DNA from: an uncultured Eubacteriales bacterium
GTDB lineage: Bacteria > Bacillota > Clostridia > Oscillospirales > Acutalibacteraceae
Direction: 5' to 3'
Length of the DNA: 52,749 nucleotides
Assembly (NCBI GenBank): GCA_934692675.1
Contig: CAKUUD010000005.1
Span: 1-52,749 of the forward strand
Positions within the stretch are counted from its first letter, which is position 1; each line of letters opens with the position of its first letter. The position numbers and the translations under genes were made by a program. The notes beneath the pieces were generated by a model, which saw only the letters and a list, made by a program, of their open reading frames with translations, was not told the origin of the DNA and did not search any database. Shown here one piece after another: positions 15,343-24,101 of this stretch.

Positions 15343-16851
15343 TTAATTATTACAAATTTCTATGCACTTAAGTTCTGTGCGACCTTCATTGAAGTAAAAT
15401 CTTATGAAATAATTTTCCATAATATACTTATCGCTCGGAACTTTTTCGACATTGTCTATATTTATAGCAAGATTTGAAAATACAGTTCTATAATAGTCGG
15501 GACAGCTGTAGTTAATTGAGGAGAACGGTTCACCCATAACGCTTCTTCTTTCGACCGCGGTGCTTTGAGCTCCAAGACCCATGAACTGTTCTTTGATACC
15601 CAAAATTATCTTCTCGCAAACATATTCTCCCTCGGTCTCATCAACTTTAAATATGATTGAAGCATCATGATTGAGATAGGTAATAATAAGACGATTATCA
15701 ACTTCGGTTCTATAACTTTCTTGGCCGAATTCAGAAGATATTTTATCAGGATCAGCGCCAAGATATCCAATATAATCAATGCTATCTCCACGGAAGTTAC
15801 CGCTAAATTTCTTGGAACCAAGAGTATCGTAATAAGTTCCAACGCCTTGTTTTTTGCCCTTGGAAAACGCTCCGGAATATTCCATTACTGAGGTATTTAC
15901 ATTATAAAGAGTTCCGTCGCCGTCGTAAAGTCCATTCTTAAACTCACCGGAATATCTTACAACTCCAGTATCTAAATCGTAAAGGTCTCCCCTACCGCTG
16001 TATGCTCCATCTTCAAAATTCCCCATATACAAAAGAGTGGAATGAGAATAAAGCTTGCCATTGCCGCCATATTTCCCGTCTTTGAAATTGCCTTCATATA
16101 AAATTGTGTTTCCGTCGGATTCATACTCGGTGCCTTGCCCGGATCTCACTCCGCCAGAGTGGTCACCATAATAAGTCTTTACACCTGTGTCGGGGTTATA
16201 TTCAATCCCTACGCCGCCATATCTGCCGCCGGAAAAATTGCCTATATAAATTACCTTGCCTATTGAATTGTAGAGCTTCCCTTCGCCTTCGTACATATTA
16301 TTCACAAACTTGCCGTCATAAACAAGTGTTCCATCGCTGTCATAAAGCTGGCCTTCGCCGCTGTATTTTCCGCTTTCGAAATTTCCTTTATATACCAAAT
16401 TACCTGAAGTATCGTACTGAGAACCTTCGCCGTTAGGCCGTCCCATTTTTACGTTTCCTTCGTATATTTTCACGTTGGAAGTATCATAAAGCCTTGCTCT
16501 GCCTTCGAAAGATGAAAGCTTGGCGGTATCTATGCGTATATCCGCGGTCCAGAGCTTTCCGTCTGCCCAAGGGTACACCCAATAAATCAAAGCATATCCT
16601 ACAACGCCTATAATTACGGCGCTCATTATTACAAGCTTTTTTGAAAAGTAAAGTCCCAGTACTTTCCAATAATCCGACTTTGACGCCGGATCTTTGGTCA
16701 TGGTCTGAACAAATTTTTGAACTTTTTGTTGAACTACTTGAGCAACTTGAGTACCAAAATTTTGGATTCTTACCATAAAGGAACTCAAAATTGTGAACTG
16801 AGATTGTAAGCTGGTTGTTATTCTTCCTAAAATATCATTTATAGTATTCAT
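15343..16851 (-). CDS. MORN-repeat membrane protein
   Basis: An amphipathic, Gln-rich N-terminal region of about 60 residues precedes one membrane helix (about 73-93). About ten MORN units of 23-25 residues follow (about 117-365), each of the form GxGxxYxxxGxxxYxGxFxxGxY. A 130-residue C-terminal domain without repeats ends in KCIEICNN. MORN repeats often bind membranes or partner proteins. The gene lies 25 bases after the cyclase-like gene and is almost surely co-transcribed with it, so it may be an accessory of that sensor. I cannot name a function. Confidence 0.85.
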   Translation of the reverse strand: MNTINDILGRITTSLQSQFTILSSFMVRIQNFGTQVAQVVQQKVQKFVQTMTKDPASKSDYWKVLGLYFSKKLVIMSAVIIGVVGYALIYWVYPWADGKLWTADIRIDTAKLSSFEGRARLYDTSNVKIYEGNVKMGRPNGEGSQYDTSGNLVYKGNFESGKYSGEGQLYDSDGTLVYDGKFVNNMYEGEGKLYNSIGKVIYIGNFSGGRYGGVGIEYNPDTGVKTYYGDHSGGVRSGQGTEYESDGNTILYEGNFKDGKYGGNGKLYSHSTLLYMGNFEDGAYSGRGDLYDLDTGVVRYSGEFKNGLYDGDGTLYNVNTSVMEYSGAFSKGKKQGVGTYYDTLGSKKFSGNFRGDSIDYIGYLGADPDKISSEFGQESYRTEVDNRLIITYLNHDASIIFKVDETEGEYVCEKIILGIKEQFMGLGAQSTAVERRSVMGEPFSSINYSCPDYYRTVFSNLAINIDNVEKVPSDKYIMENYFIRFYFNEGRTELKCIEICNN

Positions 16852-16876
16852 GGACCCATCCTCTTACTTTAAAATT

Positions 16877-19810
16877 TTAAATTAAACATCCCTCAAAGCC
16901 TAACGCTTTACCATCTTTTTCTTTTTGCTTTTTAATATATTCATCACATCTAGTAAGATAATGAACCGCTACTTTATCGTTTTCGTTCACCTTTAAAACA
17001 TTTGCAAACATTTTTCGTGCCTCTTCAAATTCGGCAGTTATATAAAGTTTTACTGCTTTTTCAAATGCTCTTCTAGTGGAAATATAAAGGTCATGCCTGT
17101 ATTTATTTGAAGCATCAATTATTTCATAAACATCGGTGCAACCGACTATGTTGGTGTTATTTATTTTTCCGATATACCTATAATCATAAATTGAGTTGTC
17201 GTCAAGATTATCAATAATCTCCTTGGTTGCAATGTGATTTACACCTATAGTTTTCATGTAGCTGTCAATATTAAACATCTTCATAATTTCATCTGAAACT
17301 ATCACCGCGCCGCGTCTATCGTCGGTTCCGAGCACGCCGATCAGAGCGTTATCATAGCCCACGGTTATGTTCATATGATTTTTAATCTTGTCAGGAATGT
17401 TAATCTCACGAAGCTGAACCGAAGCATTCAAAGCATCTTGAGTTCCTTTTGAGAATAGAATTACACAATCCAAACTGTCGAAAGATTGTACCACACCGCC
17501 ATTATCTTTCACCACTTTAAATATCTCTTTATATGTGTCTTTCAGGTACTCAAATATTTTGGATTCGCTGCCGAGTTCATCGGAATTTTTTGAAAGGTTG
17601 AAAGTTATATAAATCATGGCAAGGTCGATATTATTATTATCCAAAAGGTCAACCTGAGTGATTTTTTCTTTGTTCATGAATCTAAAAATTTCTGAAGGAA
17701 CATATCTTATATACTCTTTGTTGAGCCTTATAAGGTTCGAAGTGTATCTATCTATTTTATCGGACATGACGTTGAATGCCGAAGCTATATCCGCAAATTC
17801 GTCTCTTGAAGCGATTTTAATTCTTGTGTTCCATTCTCCCCTTGAAATTTTGTTGATGCCTTTTTCGATCTTTTTAAGAGGTCTGAGACACCATTTGATT
17901 ACAAAGCAAACGTAAGCTATCAGCAAGACTGCTATTACAAAAATTACCGCTACGGAATGTTTTAATATCTCATAAAATTCCCTGGTGCTGTGGATATTTT
18001 CATCGAGGTAATTTCCTACGAATCCTACCACTGTGCCGCTGTTATCTTTAATTGCAACGAATGAACCCGAGATATCCCCATAAACATCTCTGAAAGATTC
18101 TTCCTGAGAATCCACGGTCAAACTCTTGCTAGAGAATTTTTCCCAGATGTTGTAAAGAGATTCCGTTTCATCTCTTTCGAGCACGGAGTCCACAAGAACA
18201 CAGTCTGATGACACCATATCCGGGTCGGTATATTTAAGTGTTTCGTAAGAATCGGAATCGCCGCTGTATTTGCTGTTTACAAGAGCATAAAGTTTATTGT
18301 ATTTTTCGGTGTAAACAACTATATAGTCACTGCGGTCTCCGATTTTTGTAATCAAATCACTATAGCCTTTATTTACTGAATTTTTAAGCGCGACATAATC
18401 TTTGCTCATGTAATCCGTCACGGGATTTATTTTCGAAAAGCTGTTCCCGTCAATAGCATCCACGATTGTTTTTGCACCGCGTTCCTGCTCGTTTCTCAAG
18501 ACGGACATATATTCATTTACTGAATCTCTTGTATTTATTCCAACCAAAATTCCAAGACCTATTATCAAAACCGGAATAAACATCAGACCTATCCTTAATC
18601 CGAGAGAAATCCTGGTGATTTCGAGTTTTGAAAGGTACCTGACCAGGTAAATAATCCCCAAAATGGCTGCAGTGATTATTAAAGTATACAAAAGTCCCCA
18701 TGGAATAATTTTTTCATGAATATCCGAAACTAATTTATTTTCCATACCGAATCTCACGTAATATGGATTTACAAAATCTTTTGAGGGAGCGTAAAAATCA
18801 TTTTGGGATAATAATTTAACTTTTCTTACATCTTTTAATTTTATCGAAGAACTTTCGTTTATTGTGGATTCAAGTCCGTAAAGTTCTTTTGAGACTATGC
18901 TCTTGGTATCTAATTTATAAAATCCGCCGTTTACTGAATCTGTGAAATAAATGTCGTCCATATTGTCAACATACATTCCCGACATTAAAAATCTGGAAGA
19001 AATTGCGTTGGAATACTCAACAAAGGCTCCTCTGTTGTCCATTCCCCAAAGCTTACCATTAGGAGTGGAATAGAACACTCTGCCGGTAGATAATACGCAC
19101 GCATCCAGTATCCAGCCGTCACTGGTGTTGGTGTATCCATCTTCGGGGTTAATTTCAAAGGAATTTATTTTTTGCGGACTTACATCTTCGAGGGGAGATA
19201 CTTTTACGACATCATATCTATTTTTATTTTTTGTTATAACAGTCATGTCTGTGTCCACGAGCTGAATTTTTTGTACATATGAATCTGTGGGAGGTGTGGA
19301 ATCTTTTGACAAGTCAAACGAAGCAGCTTGTTTAACATAAGCGCCGTTGGTGTCGTACATCATTATGATTTCATTTTTAATAGGGTAATAAGACTTGTCC
19401 GGCACGACTACATTAGTGTTTTTCTGGCGTTTTACAACATAAAAATTACCCTTTGAGTCAACTTCCAAATTGCTGTACGAAATAGCAGTGTTTTCTTTTG
19501 ATTTTTCTAAATCAATCGAAAATTCTTTGGCGCCGTTCGCTCTTATTTTTGTAATTTTATATTGATCCTTGTCCTCATCTACGCCAAGAACATAAACATT
19601 CCCCAAAGAATCCATGTCTGAAGCAAGGAAAGTTCCCATATTTGGTGTGTTTATAAAGTACTGGAGCAAAAACGAAGCAATAAGAACTATTACTCCCAGA
19701 ACCGAATATCTGACTTTCGGCTCTTCAAATAATTCTTTGATTTTTTTAAAATTTTGCTTTTTTGGCTTAATTTCTTTTGTCTGTTTTTTTACACTTGCAT
19801 TCTCTCCCAT
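16877..19810 (-). CDS. Large membrane sensor: beta-propeller, Cache-like, HAMP and degenerate class III cyclase domain
   Basis: Domain order: membrane helix 36-52; an external NHL/YVTN-like propeller of DxxGNxYV blades to about 360; helices at 372-392 and 404-425; an external Cache-like domain 426-615; helix 619-640; a HAMP domain with REF-type SRDEFADIASAFN to about 690; a class III nucleotide-cyclase fold about 725-900; and TPR-like helices to 965. In the cyclase fold the first metal Asp position (normally xxFADI) reads MIYITFN, and the usual GD of the second site reads SFDS, so catalysis is doubtful. It probably senses an external signal and binds a partner or ligand. It is followed by a MORN gene in the same operon. 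Confidence 0.8.
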   Translation of the reverse strand: MGENASVKKQTKEIKPKKQNFKKIKELFEEPKVRYSVLGVIVLIASFLLQYFINTPNMGTFLASDMDSLGNVYVLGVDEDKDQYKITKIRANGAKEFSIDLEKSKENTAISYSNLEVDSKGNFYVVKRQKNTNVVVPDKSYYPIKNEIIMMYDTNGAYVKQAASFDLSKDSTPPTDSYVQKIQLVDTDMTVITKNKNRYDVVKVSPLEDVSPQKINSFEINPEDGYTNTSDGWILDACVLSTGRVFYSTPNGKLWGMDNRGAFVEYSNAISSRFLMSGMYVDNMDDIYFTDSVNGGFYKLDTKSIVSKELYGLESTINESSSIKLKDVRKVKLLSQNDFYAPSKDFVNPYYVRFGMENKLVSDIHEKIIPWGLLYTLIITAAILGIIYLVRYLSKLEITRISLGLRIGLMFIPVLIIGLGILVGINTRDSVNEYMSVLRNEQERGAKTIVDAIDGNSFSKINPVTDYMSKDYVALKNSVNKGYSDLITKIGDRSDYIVVYTEKYNKLYALVNSKYSGDSDSYETLKYTDPDMVSSDCVLVDSVLERDETESLYNIWEKFSSKSLTVDSQEESFRDVYGDISGSFVAIKDNSGTVVGFVGNYLDENIHSTREFYEILKHSVAVIFVIAVLLIAYVCFVIKWCLRPLKKIEKGINKISRGEWNTRIKIASRDEFADIASAFNVMSDKIDRYTSNLIRLNKEYIRYVPSEIFRFMNKEKITQVDLLDNNNIDLAMIYITFNLSKNSDELGSESKIFEYLKDTYKEIFKVVKDNGGVVQSFDSLDCVILFSKGTQDALNASVQLREINIPDKIKNHMNITVGYDNALIGVLGTDDRRGAVIVSDEIMKMFNIDSYMKTIGVNHIATKEIIDNLDDNSIYDYRYIGKINNTNIVGCTDVYEIIDASNKYRHDLYISTRRAFEKAVKLYITAEFEEARKMFANVLKVNENDKVAVHYLTRCDEYIKKQKEKDGKALGFEGCLI

Positions 19811-19899
19811 AATTTTTACACCTCAACTTCAAATTTATTATTTATCCAATGCAAAAACTAAAAATATGCATTTTTTATAAATTTTTTAGAATAAATAAA

Positions 19900-19928
19900 T
19901 TTACTCTTTTATTTTTATACTGTATAAT
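19900..19928 (+). promoter_or_regulatory. Promoter of the pseudokinase/LysM gene
   Basis: TTTACT (19900-19905) and TATAAT (19923-19928), 17-base spacing. The -10 lies in an interrupted palindrome, TATACT/AGTATA. The intergenic region is shared with the divergent cyclase-like gene. Confidence 0.55.
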
Positions 19929-20013
19929 ATAGTATATTATTATAGAATAATTCAGTCAAGCACAAAAAATATAGTTTATTTTTTAATTTTGAATTTGAAG
20001 GGGTTTTAGATTT

Positions 20014-21165
20014 ATGGTAAAAATGAACAAAGATGCAGATTACACATTAATAGCTACTCCGTACGAAAGTTCAAATATGAAAATTTCGATTTCATACAAA
20101 GGAGAAAAAAATTTACAAAATAATCTTTTTCTTATAAATGAAATTCCGTATAAAGAAGAAAATCTTGGAATTTTCAAAACTTTATTTAAAATCTTTTCCA
20201 GCAAAAAACGCCCAAAGGAATTTTTGGACTTCTTTACTCATGATAAAAAATTTTACAGCGTTTTTAAATATGCGGAAGCCCCCACGATAAAAGAAAAATT
20301 TGATAAGGAACTCAACACCACCGCTTTTAACGACAGGTGCAAAATACTTGAGAATATCCTAATAAAAATTGATAAGATAAATAGAATCTCCCCGGCAATT
20401 CTGGCGTGTGTTACCGAACCTGAAAACATAAAAATAGACGACAAAAAAAATATAATATTCATTTATAATCTAAAAAATATAGAACTCTATGAAAAAAATT
20501 CCAAAGAAAAAATAAACGAACATTTACATGACATAATTTTTTCCATCCTAAAACAAGAATGCGAAGCAGGGTTCAACAAACAGCTTCACATTGTGCTTTA
20601 TAAATGCAAAAAAGGGCTTTATAATTCCATACCCGAAATGGTAGTGGACTTAAAAAAAGCCGAAAAAGTTTCGATGACAAGCTCCTGGATGGGCTATATT
20701 AAATATCAACTAAGTTTAAGAAAGCCTATGATCAAAAAAATCTCTCAAACAAGTTTGACCTGCGCGATAGCGCTTGGGCTTATTTACCTTGGATATAGCA
20801 AAATAAGAGAAGGCCAGGCAATCGGCTCAGCAAGCGCGATATTTTCGATAGGAGGCATAAATTACAACGGAAACGCCGAGGATGAATCCGATAAAAGTGT
20901 TTCTACAGATAATGAAGACAATCAAGCCACGAGCAAATCTATCGGGAACGTAACTCTTTCCGAAGGGCTCGACCTAGCGTACGAGGACTATATCGTGCAA
21001 TATGGCGACACAATCGAATCTATTTGCAAAGATTATTATAAAGATGCTTCGTTCGTAAAAGCAGCCTCTAGTTTCAACGGCATGACCGAAAAGGACAGCC
21101 TTACACCAGGTAGCATTTTTAAACTTCCAAACAGAACCGCCATCGCACTTTATTCCACGAAATAA
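20014..21165 (+). CDS. Pseudokinase-like cytoplasmic domain, membrane helix and LysM protein
   Basis: Residues 1 to about 220 are cytoplasmic and follow the rhythm of a protein-kinase fold without catalytic residues. FYSVFKYAEAPT resembles the hinge, and EPENIKIDDKKNIIFIYNL resembles the catalytic loop and the segment where DFG would lie, with no HRD or DFG. One helix spans 244-262. An acidic linker leads to a LysM domain (326-372, YIVQYGDTIESICKDYY). LysM should place it at the cell wall. The layout recalls EssB-type pseudokinases of type VII secretion, but no other Ess gene is near. Its divergent neighbours are the cyclase-like and MORN genes. Confidence 0.7.
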   Translation: MVKMNKDADYTLIATPYESSNMKISISYKGEKNLQNNLFLINEIPYKEENLGIFKTLFKIFSSKKRPKEFLDFFTHDKKFYSVFKYAEAPTIKEKFDKELNTTAFNDRCKILENILIKIDKINRISPAILACVTEPENIKIDDKKNIIFIYNLKNIELYEKNSKEKINEHLHDIIFSILKQECEAGFNKQLHIVLYKCKKGLYNSIPEMVVDLKKAEKVSMTSSWMGYIKYQLSLRKPMIKKISQTSLTCAIALGLIYLGYSKIREGQAIGSASAIFSIGGINYNGNAEDESDKSVSTDNEDNQATSKSIGNVTLSEGLDLAYEDYIVQYGDTIESICKDYYKDASFVKAASSFNGMTEKDSLTPGSIFKLPNRTAIALYSTK

Positions 21166-21192
21166 TTCAACAATTTTAAAATCTAATGTGAA

Positions 21193-21225
21193 AAAGCCGG
21201 CCACTTTAAATGGTCGGCTTTGATT
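21193..21225 (+). terminator. Terminator after the LysM gene
   Basis: AAAGCCGGCCA (21193-21203) pairs with TGGTCGGCTTT (21211-21221) around CTTTAAA. Confidence 0.8.
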
Positions 21226-21242
21226 TATTTTGCAGGGATAAG

Positions 21243-21554
21243 TTATATTAATTTACGAATTAAAAAAGATAAAAAAGATTTTTTATTTTCAATTTTTGCG
21301 TTTCGACTTTTCAAATATTTTTTAACTTCATGATATCCGCAAGCTATCACTGCGGCCACGGCAGCGGCTTCCAGAGTTATTGATATTCCTCTGGCGTTAT
21401 CGTAAATAAAATTGCACGCATTTGTTTTGAAATTTTCTTCTCCAATCAAATTATCTTCAACCAAAGTTTGAATATAATACGGCAAACTACCCTCTTTATA
21501 CTCGGAACCGCCTGAGCAATTTTCTAGTTCTTTATCAGTTAATAACAGCACCAT
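21243..21554 (-). CDS. Double-glycine-leader peptide, bacteriocin-like
   Basis: The first 16 residues, ending KELENCSGG, match the class II bacteriocin and ComC-type leader LSxxELxxIxGG with Cys in place of Ile. A C39-peptidase ABC transporter would cut after GG, leaving about 87 residues. These contain one Ala/Val-rich hydrophobic segment (ITLEAAAVAAVIACGY) and a very basic C-terminus. GGAG lies 5 bases before the ATG, and a 17-spaced promoter precedes it. No transporter or immunity gene is close, so the export system would be elsewhere. A small membrane protein that merely resembles a leader is the alternative. Confidence 0.6.
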   Translation of the reverse strand: MVLLLTDKELENCSGGSEYKEGSLPYYIQTLVEDNLIGEENFKTNACNFIYDNARGISITLEAAAVAAVIACGYHEVKKYLKSRNAKIENKKSFLSFLIRKLI

Positions 21555-21584
21555 ATCATCTCCGAATTACTTTATTATATATAT

Positions 21585-21613
21585 ATTATATCATTTTTAA
21601 TAAATTTTTGCAA
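21585..21613 (-). promoter_or_regulatory. Promoter of the GG-leader peptide gene
   Basis: Minus-strand TTGCAA (21608-21613) and TATAAT (21585-21590), 17-base spacing, about 30 bases before the start codon. Confidence 0.65.
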
Positions 21614-21657
21614 GATTTTAATTAACAAATTTTTAATATTCCGAAACAATTTTTCCA

Positions 21658-21686
21658 TTGACAACATTTTTAAATAATTTTAGATT
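21658..21686 (+). promoter_or_regulatory. Promoter of the secreted orphan at 21788
   Basis: TTGACA (21658-21663) and TAGATT (21681-21686), 17-base spacing. It would give a leader of about 95 nt. Confidence 0.5.
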
Positions 21687-21787
21687 CATATTTTATGCTT
21701 ATCATGGAAGTTCTGGAGTTGGTATTGTACTTAAATTCGTTATCCCATATAATTAATGTAAAAATAAATTTAAAGGAATCTTACACA

Positions 21788-22660
21788 ATGAAAAAAATTA
21801 CAAAAATATTCTTAATAGTATCCTCCATAATGTTGGTTTGTTCGACAAAAAATTTATCAGCGGTAAAAAACCACCCTGCCCAGCACAAATACTCATTCCA
21901 GGAATCTACAAAAGCAAAGAAAAAACATAAAATTTCTAAAACTTCAAAATCATCCAAACTAGAACCCAAACAACTCGAAGTTCAAGAAAACCCTACCGAA
22001 TACCCAGAATATAATTTTAAAAAAGTTTCGGGTAAGAAAATTTGCAGCTATATATCCCACGAAAAATTGGATGAAAATCAAATCTACATGGTCATTACAA
22101 ACATAAATCACAATATTGATGTAATCAGCGAAAAACTCGCGTATATCGAAGAAAATGAAATGGACAATATTAGAATTCAATTTAACAATTGCACTCCTGA
22201 AATCAAGAATTCGATTTTGGAATTCGTAAAAAGCAAAAAAATTTGCCTTGCGAGTTTTTATTCCAGTGAAGAAAATATTTTGCTTGTAAATTTAAATTTG
22301 CCATACCACGGATATAACATCAAAAAAGTAAAAAGCATGTTCCGCAAAGAAGCGCCAACAATGTTCGAAGGGAAAAAATTAAAAATGAAAGTTTTAGAAA
22401 ATGTTGGGCAAATTATATACAACAAAAAAAGACAAAAATTTAATGTATCGTTTGGGAATGCTTACGGAGATTTATTATTTAAAATTTCGAAATATTTTTA
22501 TGAAAAAAATTACAAAGTTTGGTGCAGAAAAGAATCCAAATCCATGTCAATATCCGCCGAGGGAGACGTCACCTACGAGAAAATAAAGAACGAACTTAAT
22601 GATTATATTGCTAATAATCCGTTATATGTGCCCCACGCCAATGAAATACTTGAGTTTTAA
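21788..22660 (+). CDS. Secreted protein of unknown function
   Basis: I use the ATG at 21788 (290 aa) because it gives a proper signal peptide (MKKITKIFLIVSSIMLVC, cleavage near residue 25) with AAGGA upstream; a frame extension to 21695 would bury it. A Lys/Ser-rich linker of about 50 residues follows, then about 200 residues of mixed alpha/beta, Lys-rich sequence with two Cys. A Cys near the end of the signal hydrophobic core could be lipidated, though the preceding residues fit a lipobox only loosely. I do not recognise a family. It has its own promoter and terminator. Confidence 0.65.
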   Translation: MKKITKIFLIVSSIMLVCSTKNLSAVKNHPAQHKYSFQESTKAKKKHKISKTSKSSKLEPKQLEVQENPTEYPEYNFKKVSGKKICSYISHEKLDENQIYMVITNINHNIDVISEKLAYIEENEMDNIRIQFNNCTPEIKNSILEFVKSKKICLASFYSSEENILLVNLNLPYHGYNIKKVKSMFRKEAPTMFEGKKLKMKVLENVGQIIYNKKRQKFNVSFGNAYGDLLFKISKYFYEKNYKVWCRKESKSMSISAEGDVTYEKIKNELNDYIANNPLYVPHANEILEF

Positions 22661-22665
22661 AAAAT

Positions 22666-22692
22666 CCGACCCAAAAGGGTCGGCTGTTTTTT
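22666..22692. terminator. Bidirectional terminator
   Basis: A perfect CCGACCC/GGGTCGG stem with an AAAA loop and T-run lies between two convergent genes. Confidence 0.85.
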
Positions 22693-22698
22693 GCACTT

Positions 22699-23952
22699 TT
22701 AATTAATTGCCTCAAAATATATTACTTTAGACAAAACTTTATTGTCGCTCATTATTTCGTTCAAACCGGTTTTAATAATCATTTTTAAATCATCAATATT
22801 TCCACCGACACTGATTTTATCTTTGATTTTCATACGAAATTTTTCGGATTTTTTGATGTAAACTTCATCTTTTATTTCAGCGCGTTTCGTAATCTTTCTT
22901 AACCCTCTGCAAACGGCATCTGCTTGACCTATATTATTCGTAGCGCAGCAGCTTGCAATTAATACCGATATTAAAGTTTGTTTGGTATAAAAATTGGGCT
23001 TTACTTTGGTGCCTGTGCAAATTGCTTTCAAAAAATTATACCACTTGGGGCATTCTTTTTTTACTTCTCTGCAATCTTTATAGATACTCCTAAATCTCTT
23101 AGAAAGTTCCTCATCTTCTTTAATGAACAAAAGAGACATTCTATCAAAAATTTTTTCAAAATCTCTTTTTAATCTCAGAGGCGCTTTTTTATTCGCAAGC
23201 GACGCCACTTTGTCAACGGTTTCGGAAATTTTTTCGTACTCTGCATCAAAAGCGTCCTTAATAGCTTCAAAATCCAAAGCATCCATCGAAAATTCTTCCA
23301 GGGCATTGCTAAAATTATCTACCAATTCTTTATCAATTTCTTCTTCGTTTGCTTTACTTACTATTTCCCAAATCTCGTACATGCTATCCCTTATGTCTCC
23401 GAAATTTTTGGGTTCCTTGTATTGGTACGATTTAAGAATATCGCCGGATTTCTCTACCAACGATTTAACCTGATCCTTCATGTATTCCAGGAACTTATCG
23501 GCTTTGCTGCTTTGTTTGTCATTTCTATCCAGCACTGACTGATATCTTAAATAAATTTTTCTATTTGCCCGATTTGAAATCTCAAACATTTTATTTAAAA
23601 TGTTGTTCGCTTTACGCGGCGAATCGCTAACTTCGGAGTACTCGCCTTCGATTATTTCATTTACCCTGTTTATATAATTTTTTATGGCTGTGTGAATTTT
23701 TTGAAATTCCGGCACCGCAGGGCTTTGCTTGTCATCTATGCTTACTAATCTTTTTATAAATTCATCCATCTGAGAATGCAAAATATCAAAGCTTTCTAAT
23801 CCATTTTGATTCCAGTAAATCTCATTATGCAGGAATCTTCTTTCTGCAAAAACATCGTTGAACTCATCTATCATGTTTTTGAAACCATCATTTACAACTT
23901 TAAAATTCTCATAAGCTTTATTCAAAACATCATTCTTTTCATTTTGCTCCAT
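22699..23952 (-). CDS. Helical cytoplasmic protein of unknown function
   Basis: This 417-residue protein is rich in Lys, Glu and Asp, without a signal peptide or membrane helix. Most of it reads as long amphipathic helices with heptad spacing of Ile, Leu and Phe, suggesting coiled coil or a helical bundle. Three Cys cluster in the middle (ASCCATN near 332, CRGL near 345). AGGAGG precedes the ATG and a 17-spaced promoter lies upstream. I do not recognise a family, and neighbours give no clue. Confidence 0.65.
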   Translation of the reverse strand: MEQNEKNDVLNKAYENFKVVNDGFKNMIDEFNDVFAERRFLHNEIYWNQNGLESFDILHSQMDEFIKRLVSIDDKQSPAVPEFQKIHTAIKNYINRVNEIIEGEYSEVSDSPRKANNILNKMFEISNRANRKIYLRYQSVLDRNDKQSSKADKFLEYMKDQVKSLVEKSGDILKSYQYKEPKNFGDIRDSMYEIWEIVSKANEEEIDKELVDNFSNALEEFSMDALDFEAIKDAFDAEYEKISETVDKVASLANKKAPLRLKRDFEKIFDRMSLLFIKEDEELSKRFRSIYKDCREVKKECPKWYNFLKAICTGTKVKPNFYTKQTLISVLIASCCATNNIGQADAVCRGLRKITKRAEIKDEVYIKKSEKFRMKIKDKISVGGNIDDLKMIIKTGLNEIMSDNKVLSKVIYFEAIN

Positions 23953-23999
23953 ATAAATCCTCCTTTGTAAATTTTATTCAAGCTATATAATCTATGTAT

Positions 24000-24028
24000 A
24001 TTATATATATTTATTTTAAATTAGTCAA
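24000..24028 (-). promoter_or_regulatory. Promoter of the helical orphan
   Basis: Minus-strand TTGACT (24023-24028) and TATAAT (24000-24005), 17-base spacing. Confidence 0.65.
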
Positions 24029-24061
24029 ATATATTTGTGCAAATTATAAATTAAAATTAAA

Positions 24062-24093
24062 AAAATAACCAACCATTAAAGGTTGGCTTTTTA
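24062..24093 (-). terminator. guaB terminator
   Basis: CCAACC and GGTTGG pair around ATTAAA, with T-runs on both sides; on the minus strand TTATTTTTTT follows. It closes the parAB-serS-guaB direction of transcription. Confidence 0.8.
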
Positions 24094-24101
24094 GATTTTT
24101 A

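Noticed and set aside
21695..21787. Upstream extension of the secreted orphan
   Set aside because: No ribosome site before 21695, and the extension would place a signal peptide inside the protein.
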